A DNA stretch of 64,000 nucleotides from Bacteroidales bacterium. GTDB taxonomy: Bacteria > Bacteroidota > Bacteroidia > Bacteroidales > F082. A model generated the notes under the pieces. It searched no databases and was not told where the DNA came from. It was given only the letters and a program-made list of their open reading frames with translations. Shown one piece after another: positions 17,846-26,800 of the stretch. Numbering within the stretch: the first letter of the stretch is position 1; each line of letters begins with the position of its first letter. Both the position numbers and the translations under genes were made by a program. The stretch is from assembly GCA_021647205.1 (NCBI GenBank), contig JAKIVD010000015.1, positions 1-64,000 of the forward strand. The letters are read 5' to 3'.

Positions 17846-17860
17846 AACCGTGATTCGGTT
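17846..17860 (-). terminator. Weak hairpin downstream of patatin gene
   Basis: A 5-bp perfect stem (AACCG / CGGTT) with a 5-nt loop lies 75 nt beyond the patatin stop. On the minus strand it is followed by CTTTATTT, a poor U-tract. It may be a weak terminator separating the patatin gene from the GT2 operon; the short stem makes this uncertain. Confidence 0.3.
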
Positions 17861-17934
17861 TTATTGAGCCGTTATTTCCGTTCCGGACAGCTTGTTAGCT
17901 ACTGACTTCAAGTTGTACATTAATTATCTCCGGA

Positions 17935-18795
17935 CTATTTCAGGTGTAAGGCTTCCCGGATGGCCGGGATGGCTTTTTCCGCTGCATCTTCGCCCGACTG
18001 GATAATTTCGGGCATATACCTGACCGATGCCCAGGAGAACCGGGCACTTGACGGCCTGATGACAAAATCGGCACCGGCAAGCCTTTCACGCGAGAGTTGA
18101 AAAGCAAGGATGGTCTGTGCCCTGTCGATGACGCTGAGTCCATTGGTAAGTGCTTCCCTTTCGTTGAGGCTTTTGGTAACATCAACGGCAATAACGTACT
18201 GGGCACCTTGTCCCCTTGATACATAAACCGGGACCAAATCTGAAACACCCCCGTCACACATTTTGGTGTTCAGCATTTCGACGGGTGGAAAAACACCGGG
18301 AATCGAAGAGCTGGCAACAACAGCCTGTTTCAGTCTGCCCTCAACCAAAACGGTTTCCCTTCCTGACACCAGATCGGTAGCCACAGCAGCAAAACTAATG
18401 GGCAGCGTCTCAATATTTGAATCGGGATAGTCGATAAATATTTCATCTACCTGTGATTTGTTCAGCATCGATTTGTACCTCCAGGTCCTGTAAATGGACA
18501 TTTTTCGCTGGGCGTTGTTTAATATTTGTTTCCAGTAACCTGCATTTTTGCTGGGGTCAGGGTCAAAAGCATCCAGGTTTAAATCCTGAAAAGCCGTACT
18601 ACTGACCAGTTTGTACATAAACGCTTCAACCCGGCCTGCATCCCTGAATACTGCATAAAGGCCGCCTACCACTGCACCAATGCTCGTCCCGCTGATCTGG
18701 GAAATGGGAATCTTATTTTTCTCAAAGACTTTAAGTACACCAATGTGGGCAAGTCCCCGTGCTCCACCGCCTCCTAATGCAACTCCAATTTTCAT
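17935..18795 (-). CDS. Patatin-like phospholipase (RssA-type)
   Basis: A 286-residue patatin-fold acyl hydrolase. The oxyanion loop is GGGGARGLAHIG (8-19), the nucleophile S38 lies in GTSIG (36-40) and the catalytic D181 is in DGG (181-183), so the Ser-Asp dyad is intact. No signal peptide or membrane segment is present, pointing to a cytoplasmic protein like RssA. The family hydrolyses acyl esters of phospholipids; the substrate here is unknown. It sits 189 nt downstream of the pyruvate-kinase-like gene on the same strand and may or may not share its transcript. Confidence 0.92.
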   Translation of the reverse strand: MKIGVALGGGGARGLAHIGVLKVFEKNKIPISQISGTSIGAVVGGLYAVFRDAGRVEAFMYKLVSSTAFQDLNLDAFDPDPSKNAGYWKQILNNAQRKMSIYRTWRYKSMLNKSQVDEIFIDYPDSNIETLPISFAAVATDLVSGRETVLVEGRLKQAVVASSSIPGVFPPVEMLNTKMCDGGVSDLVPVYVSRGQGAQYVIAVDVTKSLNEREALTNGLSVIDRAQTILAFQLSRERLAGADFVIRPSSARFSWASVRYMPEIIQSGEDAAEKAIPAIREALHLK

Positions 18796-18984
18796 TGATG
18801 AAATTTTATTGTAAAGTTAGTTATTAAACGCGAACCTTCCTGTTTTATTTAAAAATGGCACTGAAATCAGAAAAGCATATTTGTTTCTGACGGGAACCAG
18901 TTAAAGGTGCTGCCATGGCAACTGAAGCTTATTGTATACTTTGCGCCCTTATTATTACGGGACCGGGAACTTAATAATGAGCTT

Positions 18985-20853
18985 CTATATATTGAATTTA
19001 TCATGGGACAAATACAATTTTTCTGCTCCTTCCAGCTTGGGCAGCATAACCTCCTTTTTCTTTTGAAAACGCTGCATCCGCCGCAGTATTTTATCAAGCA
19101 TCTTGACGGCTTTTTCGATGTAGGCCCCTTTGTTGAGCATAACACACTCGGCGCGTTGGGCCATGGCCGCATCGGTAATTTCGGCTCTTGACGGCACTCC
19201 TTTTTTCGCAAGGTTCTCCAGCACCTGTGTTGCCCACACATCCGGTAAATGTGACGCCTCGCAAATGCGCAGGATCTCTTCCTGGATGGTGGCAAAATTT
19301 TTCCAGCCGGTTTCAATGGCCAGGTCCCCGCGGGCAATCATCACGCCAACCGGAAAGGTTTGCATGGCTGTTAAGATGATTCGTGGCAGATTTTTAAAGC
19401 CTTTCCGGGTTTCAATTTTTAAAATTATTCCTATTGAGGTGTCATACTTGTCCAATTCGTCCAATAATTGTTGCACGTCGTTTACATCATTTACAAACGA
19501 GAGGTTTACTGTATCGGCATGTAAGGCAACAAATTTCAAATCAGTCTTGTCCTTAATTGTCAGACCCCTTATTTTCAAATCGCTTTCAGGCAGGTTAATT
19601 CCTTTATCAGCTTTAAGTTTATTTCCCGCATCTTTTGCATAGGTAATCTTTATTCGTAATTCTTCTTCATTTGCCCCGGTAACTATGCCTTCAATTTTTC
19701 CATCATCAAAAAAAACGGGTTCTCCGGTTTTCACATCACTAAAAATTTCAGGAAGCGTACAGGAAATATGGGCATGCTGAAAAAGTTTCCCTTCACCATC
19801 ATATATTGCCGGTTCACCGGGCTTTGGGTTTTTGTGCAGGATTAAATAATCATTCACTTTCAGGTGAATGTATTGTTCTAAGGGTGGTATTCTGGGTAAC
19901 TGACGAGAAACCTTCTCCAAATTATTTGGCCTGACCAATTTAAATTCCGTTCCTGAAGAAATATATGCAGAAGAGTGGCAGTACCCCCATCTTCCATCAC
20001 CTTTTCTGCCATTTACCATCAGTTTGACCTTTTTCCCCCTTGTGTCGTTTAGATGAATTGTATCACCGCGTTTTAGGTTTTTAAACCAGGTTTCGGTAAC
20101 AGGAATATGCGGGATTTTAATGTTTCCAGGAGGAGGAATATCGGGTGGTGCAATCCAGATTTTTGCCGGATGCACTATTTTCCCCGTCACATCTTTTTCA
20201 GGTCTGATGTGGATAATTTCCGGGCCGGCTTGCATGTCACCTGTCCTCAGCTTGGGGCCTCCCAGGTCCATCATTATTTTGCAGCTTTTTGAAAGTTTTT
20301 GGCTTGACTGGTGAATATTGTCAATCATTTTCTTCCAGGTTTCCGGATTGTCGTGTGCACAATTAATCCGGGCACTGTTCATCCCCAGGTTCATTAAATG
20401 ATTGACCAGCAGGTAATCGTCAGCGGCAGACCCGGGAAGGGTAACCATAATCCGTGTCCGTCGTTTTTTTGATTTGTAACCAAACAGCAGCTTTGTATTC
20501 CGGTTGAGTATCTTTTTGCTTTTTTTGAAAGAGATAATCCCTTTTCTTTTTTCCCTGATGGGATTGCCAAGTAAATGGTTGATAATGGAGCTGAGCGTGA
20601 GCAGGCTTTTCAGTACATGGGCTTCGATATTTGATAAGCCCGGCAGGCCAAGATCTCTTAACTGACTTTGTAACAGATCAATATCAAAACTTCTGAAACC
20701 CAGGTAGTGTACAAGGTTTAGTGCACTTTTTCGGTAAACCGGATGGACTTTTTCAATTTCACGGGCATAGGTGTTTTCCATTTCATTCACCTTTGCAATG
20801 ATGTCTTTTAACTGATGGTCAATATCCGACAGTCTTTCTTTTCGGGTTTTCAT
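18985..20853 (-). CDS. Pyruvate-kinase-like protein lacking the C-terminal domain
   Basis: A 622-residue protein with a pyruvate kinase barrel but unusual ends. Residues 1 to about 130 are an extra helical N-terminal region. From about 133 the family blocks appear in order: RIMVTLPGSA, MNSARINCAH, IMMDLGGPKLRTG, VFFDDGKIEGIV, KGINLPESDL, ILKIETRKG, ARGDLAIE (about 506-513) and WATQVLENL (about 537-545). The catalytic lysine, metal-binding Glu/Asp and Thr positions of pyruvate kinase therefore look present. The B-domain region between the third and fourth blocks is much longer than usual, and the chain stops about 25 residues after the barrel, so the allosteric C domain is missing. The start lies 12 nt after the HD/PycTM gene. 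Whether it makes pyruvate or acts on another phospho-substrate is open. Confidence 0.8.
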   Translation of the reverse strand: MKTRKERLSDIDHQLKDIIAKVNEMENTYAREIEKVHPVYRKSALNLVHYLGFRSFDIDLLQSQLRDLGLPGLSNIEAHVLKSLLTLSSIINHLLGNPIREKRKGIISFKKSKKILNRNTKLLFGYKSKKRRTRIMVTLPGSAADDYLLVNHLMNLGMNSARINCAHDNPETWKKMIDNIHQSSQKLSKSCKIMMDLGGPKLRTGDMQAGPEIIHIRPEKDVTGKIVHPAKIWIAPPDIPPPGNIKIPHIPVTETWFKNLKRGDTIHLNDTRGKKVKLMVNGRKGDGRWGYCHSSAYISSGTEFKLVRPNNLEKVSRQLPRIPPLEQYIHLKVNDYLILHKNPKPGEPAIYDGEGKLFQHAHISCTLPEIFSDVKTGEPVFFDDGKIEGIVTGANEEELRIKITYAKDAGNKLKADKGINLPESDLKIRGLTIKDKTDLKFVALHADTVNLSFVNDVNDVQQLLDELDKYDTSIGIILKIETRKGFKNLPRIILTAMQTFPVGVMIARGDLAIETGWKNFATIQEEILRICEASHLPDVWATQVLENLAKKGVPSRAEITDAAMAQRAECVMLNKGAYIEKAVKMLDKILRRMQRFQKKKEVMLPKLEGAEKLYLSHDKFNI

Positions 20854-20865
20854 TGTAAAGCTGGT

Positions 20866-22050
20866 TTAAAAGTTGATAAATGCGAAAACAAATGCCAAAA
20901 CAGAAATGATAATGCCAAACATAAATACATTGTATGCTATTCGAAGAAGCTTGTATTTCTTGGCCAGTACTTTGCCCAAAGAATGTTGGTCGAGGATCAT
21001 TGCGGCATAAAGGTTGTCGTCGTCTTTCATCAGTTCTCCCAGGGCCCATTCATAATCTGACAGTTCCATATTGTAGAAATTCCCAAAAAACAAGAGGTTC
21101 ACTTTTTTTTGTTTGATTTCGTTTTTGTTGAAGGTGCCCGATGAAATATGAGGCCGCGTTGAAAGGATGGCAAACACAATGGTAACCAGGCTAAACGACA
21201 AAAAGATGAGGGTTGGCAAAATAATATTGGGCGTTTCCTCGAAGCGCGAAACCAAGACCGTCATGGTGATGGAAATGATGATGGCATTTACCGAGATGAG
21301 GATGTTTGATTTGTTATCGGCTATCGAGCTGAGGTTAATCTGCATGCGTGCCGTATTTCTGAACATCGACTCAACACCCCGCGAGTAGCGCTTCGGCTTG
21401 TTTTTTTCTTTGCTGCTTTGGAGCAGCTTTTTTTCTTTTTTTAGTTCCATCTTATAAATCTTTTTTTGAATCAGTTGTAAGTTTTTATCTTTCTTTGTTT
21501 GCAGTTCTTTTTTGGAAAAATCAGTGAAATATTCATGTTGCCGGAAGAATTTCCCGGAAACTTTATGGAATTTGCGCCTGCTGATTTTGTGCTCGCCAGT
21601 GCTGTTCCATTCTTCGCGCATATTTTCTATTCGTTCAAAATAGTCTTCTTCTGCCAGGTGTGCCATGTCGGCATCGCAAAGTACTTTGGCTAAAAGGTTG
21701 TTCGGTTGTTGTGGAATTCGGGTTGACAAAATGCAGTTTTTAACCTGCGTGATCGTTGTCTCGTCGATGCTTTTCGAGGCTAAAAATCCGGCAGCAATTC
21801 CGGCGCTTGCTGCTTCGTGGTTTTCAGAATTAAAAATATAGCCTGTGTCGTGAAACCAGGCACAAAGCTCAACAAGTCTTATTTCATCCTCGCTTAAGCC
21901 GCAGTTACTGCCAATCAGCACTGTCTTGTCAGCCACGTATGCTGCATGTTCCGCTGTATGAAACTTAATGCTTTCGGGTAATTTGTCTGCCAAAAGCTGT
22001 TGCACAAAGAGGGCGGCTTCCTGAAGCAAATCAACACTTATGATTTTCAT
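20866..22050 (-). CDS. HD-domain hydrolase fused to Pycsar-effector-type transmembrane domain
   Basis: A 394-residue two-part protein. The N-terminal HD phosphohydrolase domain (1 to about 190) shows H31/H35, the H67-D68 pair in AWFHDTGY and D126/D128 in CDADMAHL, a complete metal site. A charged linker (about 185-230) leads to a PycTM (DUF5706) region: FRNTARMQINLSSIADNKSN, two membrane helices (about 250-270 and 275-295), the RPHISSG and NLLFFGNFYNM block, and a last helix (about 370-392). PycTM domains are membrane effectors of Pycsar anti-phage systems that respond to cyclic pyrimidine nucleotides; fusion to an HD domain suggests nucleotide cleavage linked to membrane action. It is followed after 12 nt by the pyruvate-kinase-like gene. 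HD-PycTM fusions also occur outside proven defence loci, so a defence role is not assured. Confidence 0.82.
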   Translation of the reverse strand: MKIISVDLLQEAALFVQQLLADKLPESIKFHTAEHAAYVADKTVLIGSNCGLSEDEIRLVELCAWFHDTGYIFNSENHEAASAGIAAGFLASKSIDETTITQVKNCILSTRIPQQPNNLLAKVLCDADMAHLAEEDYFERIENMREEWNSTGEHKISRRKFHKVSGKFFRQHEYFTDFSKKELQTKKDKNLQLIQKKIYKMELKKEKKLLQSSKEKNKPKRYSRGVESMFRNTARMQINLSSIADNKSNILISVNAIIISITMTVLVSRFEETPNIILPTLIFLSFSLVTIVFAILSTRPHISSGTFNKNEIKQKKVNLLFFGNFYNMELSDYEWALGELMKDDDNLYAAMILDQHSLGKVLAKKYKLLRIAYNVFMFGIIISVLAFVFAFINF

Positions 22051-22141
22051 GGTGAATAGGTATTTAGTTAGAAATCCTCTTTATCTGATGTTGTATCCTT
22101 TCATTTACTGATAAAACTTCAGGCCTTCCGGAAAATTGTAA

Positions 22142-25100
22142 TTAAAACAAATAACTGAACTTAAAATCGATAAAACCATCTTCTGCCGACCTGTTGTAGG
22201 TTAATGTCAATGCTGTGAAATCAAAGGGTGTCAACCAAAGCCCAATGCCGTAACCGTCATGCCATCTTGATGAGTTTTCCCCATTTACCCAAACCCTGCC
22301 CAAATCGTTAAAGAGTAAAAGTCCGGCTTGGCCGTTAAAAATATAGCTTCTGATGTCTGTCAGTTTGATACGGACTTCTGTATTCTGAAAAACGGAAACA
22401 TCCCCTGCAAAGCGATTGCTCCGGAAACCCCTGAGGTTGGTTTTCCCGCCCAGGAAATTGGCATGATAAAATTCGTAATCGCCCAGGTTCATTGCTCCGC
22501 CAAAGCGAAGCACAAAAACTATCCTCGGATCTTTTCTAAAGCTCAGGTAAAACCGCAAATCGGAACGGAGTTTCACAAAGTTTCTCCCTTCGTCCCTGAT
22601 GCTGTAATAGCCCAAAGCCTCTGTTTCCCAAAAAATCCCTCTCACAGGCAATGCCTTGTCATTTCTGGTATCGAGTTGAAACATTGCATTCAGGCCGGTG
22701 TAATGATGGGGGAGGTAGGCCGAAGAATCCAACAACAACGGATAGCCATCGCCAATAAACCTGCCGGCGGTGTCCGTTACCATAAAATACTGGTAAAATG
22801 CGCCGAAGGAATAGTAAATATTTTTATTTATCGTTTGTTTGAGCATGGGATTTACCCAGGCATAGGTATACCTGACACGATAGTATTTTTTGTCATCCGT
22901 CAGTTTTTGGGTTTCATTTCCAAGTCCGAAAAAATTATCCACATTCCGTGGAAAGCTGACATCCGCTGTTAATGTTAAATCGAAAGTTGGCGAAACTGCA
23001 CTAAACAATCCCTCATAGCTCACGGCAAATGCACCGGTTTGAATCGCCAGGTTGCCCCGTATTTTTTGGATGGTCGAGTCGCGGAATTGAAAACGTGTAA
23101 TTTTAACGCCACCTCCCAGAAAAATGCCATCATCAATATTATAACCTGCCCAGATTAACGGCATCACCCTGTTGTGTTTAAATAGTTTACGGTTGTAAGT
23201 GTTTACTGATTTATTTTTGGATAACTGAAGGCGTGTTTCACTGCTTTTGACAATCCCGTTTTTTTTGTCTTTTCGGTCGTACACCACGGTTTTCTTTCCC
23301 CATCCCCTGACCTTCGATTCATCAATGATTGAGTCTTTTCCTTTTCCCCCGATGATACGGACTTTAATTCCTCTCTTACCGCTTCCGCTCACCCAGAATA
23401 TATCTTTGCCGTCCAGTCCGTACAACCTGATTTCTTTGGTTTCATCAAATTTGAAATCCCTGCTGTAAAGCTGCTCTTTTACTTTGCCCTTTTTATTGCT
23501 TAAGGCATAAACGCTAAGCCGCGTATTCCCGTTTTCTGTACGTTCCACTTTAAAAAATTCACGTTCTTTTGTGCCGGTTACATCAACAGCTTTGGCCAGA
23601 AAACGGTAGTATTCCGCTGCGTAGTGGGGAAGGAGGTTTCTGCGTGACTTGATTTTGTTTTCAATTTCGAGACCCGTCGAATCGTAAATATTTGGTGGCA
23701 AAACCGCGATGGCTTTATGAATGACCGTATCGGCCACCTTGTTTTTGATGTCGGTGGCAACGGCAAGCCAGTCATCAAGACTTGGTTCTGTTAAAAATGA
23801 CCTGTCGAAATGCCGTGCATTAAATGCCAGTCCTTTCACGTCTTTAATGGTGTAATCGAAACCCTGGAATTTGCGTGTTGGCCAGGTAATCAGGGCCAGT
23901 CTGGTTATAAACCCCTCGTTAACAAAATAGGCCTGATCGCGGTCCCTCGGTATGGGCCGGTAAGTTGTTTGCCTGCCATCTTTGAAAGAAGCCCAGCGCC
24001 ATTGGTCGTCGTGGCGGTCCCAGTCGTTGATGAGCATATCAAATAAGCGGGCCCGCAAAACAGATTTCTGGTCAATCTGGTGATCGTGGTCGTTCTGTGT
24101 TTTTGTGACGACTTTGCCGGTGCTGATTATCTTTTTTGAAAAACCAAAACTGGCCACATCTTCTCTGTTGCCGGCCGGACGTTCTTCGAAAAGAAAAACA
24201 CCATCGGCCATTTCTTTTCGATAAACCCCCAGCCGCGGGTCGTCAGGAACCCAGACAATTTTCGGGTTGGTGTGCATTACCCCTGCAGCATCAGCCAAAG
24301 TCGGAATTGTAATTGCGGCAAAGGGAAACGAAGCCGATATGGCATCCTGAATGGGTTTTAATGCAATGGTGTTCTGGAAATTTTCGGGCAAGACTTTATC
24401 GGCGTATTTATTGACCGACCTTAAAACATACTGCTTTCCGTTTTTGTCTTCCAGCCGAAGTGAACGGGTTTGCATACCGCCTCCTCTTTTAATGATGGAC
24501 AGTCCACCTTTTTCATGCCCGATATCAAATACCGGCAAATCCACCGGGGTGTTCCAGATGTTCCGGTAATTGTTGCCCATGATAAACCTGCGTGGTTTGC
24601 CGACATTATATATTTCTGTAAGCTTGACCCTGACAACACGATCAGAAAAATCTAGGCTTTGTAAACGTGCTTCCTTTTTTCGGGAATCGAAAACTGTCTT
24701 ATTGAACAGCTTTTTACTGAAAATGGTTTTGTTCAGCGAATTGGTGTCAGTCGTGATAAACTCCATCCAAACATCGCCATTGGAAAAAAAGGACAATTTA
24801 CCGAAACCACTGCACTGGCAGGCAAAATCAGCTTTTTTCTTTTTCCGGGCAATATAACTGGCCGCACCGCCTCCACCACTTACAATATGGTGCAGGCTGT
24901 CAGCATGAAAGTACTGCAAGTTGTGTTCATGGCCGGCTGCGTAGATCACATTTGGATAATCCTGAAAAATACCCAGTAAGGTTTTTCCGAAAATTTTGTA
25001 TTCGGGATGGGCAAGGTCCTGGATATCCCCCAGGAATTTTCGGTAGCCGGTATACATAAACCCAGGCAGGGGAAGGTACAACCACTTGTTTATCTCCAGC

Positions 25101-25855
25101 AGTGGGAATAACAAATAAGAAGCCGGGAAATGTCCCCCATGCTTACCCGCACTGAACAAGGGATGATGGGTAGTAAAAATGACCTTCTTGTCCTTATTCC
25201 GGCGCAGGGCATCTTCAATCCGGATGAACAATTCGGCTTTGTCAGTAAAGCCGCATTCACCGTTAAATCCGGGCTTTTCATTGTTTTGAAACCACCATTG
25301 CGAATCGAAAACAATCAGGGTAATATCGGGTGTTAACTCAATTTCGACCGGACCGGGACAGCCCTGGTCAGGTAAATAGACATTGTTGTTCCCGAAATAT
25401 TGTTCAATGTACCTTTCTTCATTCTTTACCGATTCCCAACCTTGTTTGCGGCCTTTTGCCCAATCGTGATTTCCGGGTAAAAAAAAGACCTGACCGTCGT
25501 ATACATCAAAGGTGTGGAGTATTTGTTTCAGGTCACGTTCTGCCTCTTTGTATTTCTTGTCAAGCGAGTCGGGCAGGCCAAGCGGGTAAACGATGTCTCC
25601 TAAAACGATTACGGCACTTTGCTTCCCGTCTTTGGCAATGTATTGCTGAAGCAATTGCAGGTTTTGTTTCCCGGTTTCGGAATTTTTGATGTCGCCAAGC
25701 AGATAAATGGTGTACATCAGCTTGCTTGTACCGGTCATTTGCCCGGGTTTCCCGCTTTCATTCTCAGTAGCATAAAAAATCTTTTGGGCCTGTACTGTTT
25801 GTCCAATAACAAAAAGTACCATCAGGAAAACTATGCTATGTGTGAAACGATTCAT
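22142..25855 (-). CDS. Metallophosphoesterase fused to outer-membrane surface-antigen barrel
   Basis: A 1237-residue exported protein. I start at ATG 25855, which gives a signal peptide (MNRFTHSIVFLMVLFVIGQTVQA, cut near 23) and overlaps the upstream stop by one base (TGATG); a longer frame adds 31 non-signal residues. The calcineurin-like domain (about 45-330) has LGDIVYPLG, PGNHDWAKG, TTHHPLFSAG and AGHEHNLQY, covering the two-metal ligands. A long middle region (about 400-830) is followed by a BamA/D15-like barrel (about 900-1237) with FLGGKTNLRGFRSNRFAGD and a terminal Phe. The phosphoesterase would thus be held at the outer membrane, probably on its periplasmic or surface face. Substrate unknown; phosphate scavenging or lipid headgroup removal are both possible. 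It is the last gene of the run of 13. Confidence 0.87.
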   Translation of the reverse strand: MNRFTHSIVFLMVLFVIGQTVQAQKIFYATENESGKPGQMTGTSKLMYTIYLLGDIKNSETGKQNLQLLQQYIAKDGKQSAVIVLGDIVYPLGLPDSLDKKYKEAERDLKQILHTFDVYDGQVFFLPGNHDWAKGRKQGWESVKNEERYIEQYFGNNNVYLPDQGCPGPVEIELTPDITLIVFDSQWWFQNNEKPGFNGECGFTDKAELFIRIEDALRRNKDKKVIFTTHHPLFSAGKHGGHFPASYLLFPLLEINKWLYLPLPGFMYTGYRKFLGDIQDLAHPEYKIFGKTLLGIFQDYPNVIYAAGHEHNLQYFHADSLHHIVSGGGGAASYIARKKKKADFACQCSGFGKLSFFSNGDVWMEFITTDTNSLNKTIFSKKLFNKTVFDSRKKEARLQSLDFSDRVVRVKLTEIYNVGKPRRFIMGNNYRNIWNTPVDLPVFDIGHEKGGLSIIKRGGGMQTRSLRLEDKNGKQYVLRSVNKYADKVLPENFQNTIALKPIQDAISASFPFAAITIPTLADAAGVMHTNPKIVWVPDDPRLGVYRKEMADGVFLFEERPAGNREDVASFGFSKKIISTGKVVTKTQNDHDHQIDQKSVLRARLFDMLINDWDRHDDQWRWASFKDGRQTTYRPIPRDRDQAYFVNEGFITRLALITWPTRKFQGFDYTIKDVKGLAFNARHFDRSFLTEPSLDDWLAVATDIKNKVADTVIHKAIAVLPPNIYDSTGLEIENKIKSRRNLLPHYAAEYYRFLAKAVDVTGTKEREFFKVERTENGNTRLSVYALSNKKGKVKEQLYSRDFKFDETKEIRLYGLDGKDIFWVSGSGKRGIKVRIIGGKGKDSIIDESKVRGWGKKTVVYDRKDKKNGIVKSSETRLQLSKNKSVNTYNRKLFKHNRVMPLIWAGYNIDDGIFLGGGVKITRFQFRDSTIQKIRGNLAIQTGAFAVSYEGLFSAVSPTFDLTLTADVSFPRNVDNFFGLGNETQKLTDDKKYYRVRYTYAWVNPMLKQTINKNIYYSFGAFYQYFMVTDTAGRFIGDGYPLLLDSSAYLPHHYTGLNAMFQLDTRNDKALPVRGIFWETEALGYYSIRDEGRNFVKLRSDLRFYLSFRKDPRIVFVLRFGGAMNLGDYEFYHANFLGGKTNLRGFRSNRFAGDVSVFQNTEVRIKLTDIRSYIFNGQAGLLLFNDLGRVWVNGENSSRWHDGYGIGLWLTPFDFTALTLTYNRSAEDGFIDFKFSYLF

Positions 25856-26799
25856 CACATTTTTTCCTTTTGGTGAAACTTCTGAATTGTCCCCTTCCCG
25901 TTTCCCCCTTCGTTTGACAGGTAAAGTGTGGCATCGGGTCCGAAACAAATTCCTTCGGGTTGCCGGTGAATTGTTGCTTTGAGATGAACCAATGCCTTCA
26001 TTCTCCCTTCCCTGGAAAAAACAGCCAGTACATTCCCAACAGAAGCAAGAACATAAAGGTTTCCGGTAACCGGATGGACGGCTATTCCGGAGGGCTGAAA
26101 AGACACATCCCCATCCGAAGCATCAAGAAAAGCCAGCAATTCAATGCCCAGCGATGTGGCAGTGTTGTAGTTTTTGTACTGTTTGATGCTATCCATCTCG
26201 ATAAGAAGAAAGGGTTGAGCATCCAGTTTTTTGGTCTTCAAACGAAAACGATAGACGGTTTTAAACTCTTTGGCCTCTCTTTGTTCATCTTCATCCACCC
26301 AGGGATAAGCTTTGCAGGCAATGAGCAGGGACTGGCTTTGGGAATCGTAAGCCAGTCCCTCAGCATTGTTCTTTTTCGACAGTGCGGTTTTATGCTTTTT
26401 TACTTTTGGATTTCCTCCTTTCAAAAAATCTTTTACCTGGTACAATGTGCCGTTGCTTTTTAATACCCAGGCATCGTCCCCGACGATTTCAAGGCCTTCA
26501 AAATCGCCTTTATCGCCAAAATCGATTTTCCTTTCAACGTCTCCCTTTTTGGTGTTAAAGATGTAAATGCTGGCTTTTTCGTCTTGCACACAGGCCAACT
26601 GGTGTTTGTCGATAGAACTTAAACCGGAAATCTCCACCAGCTTTTTGGGCAGCTCCCATGATTTGTCCGGTTTGTTCAGTTGATAGGGGAATGAGTAACC
26701 AGGCTGTTCAAAAAGCCTGTTGTTGTCATTTTCCTGGCTATAAACACTGCAACAGAAAAATGCAGTAAACAGTAGTAATAATGATTGTTTTAACCACAT
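25855..26799 (-). CDS. SdiA-regulated family beta-propeller protein
   Basis: A 314-residue exported protein. An N-terminal signal peptide (about 1-21, ending VYSQ) precedes repeated propeller blades of the SdiA-regulated family: ELPKKLVEISGLSS, DKGDFEGLEIVGDDAWVL, NNAEGLAYDSQSQSLLIACK, PSGIAVHPVTGNLYVLAS and QPEGICFGPDATLYLSNEG. The family is named from an Escherichia coli relative under SdiA control, but its biochemical function is not known. It starts 1 nt after the cyclase stop and ends overlapping the phosphoesterase gene, so it is clearly in the same transcript. A signal or lipid-sensing role would be speculation. Confidence 0.85.
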   Translation of the reverse strand: MWLKQSLLLLFTAFFCCSVYSQENDNNRLFEQPGYSFPYQLNKPDKSWELPKKLVEISGLSSIDKHQLACVQDEKASIYIFNTKKGDVERKIDFGDKGDFEGLEIVGDDAWVLKSNGTLYQVKDFLKGGNPKVKKHKTALSKKNNAEGLAYDSQSQSLLIACKAYPWVDEDEQREAKEFKTVYRFRLKTKKLDAQPFLLIEMDSIKQYKNYNTATSLGIELLAFLDASDGDVSFQPSGIAVHPVTGNLYVLASVGNVLAVFSREGRMKALVHLKATIHRQPEGICFGPDATLYLSNEGGNGKGTIQKFHQKEKM

Positions 26800-26800
26800 C

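Noticed and set aside
22328-22972. Plus-strand open frame of 214 codons antisense to the barrel domain
   Set aside because: The minus strand encodes the conserved surface-antigen barrel; the antisense translation shows no family features.
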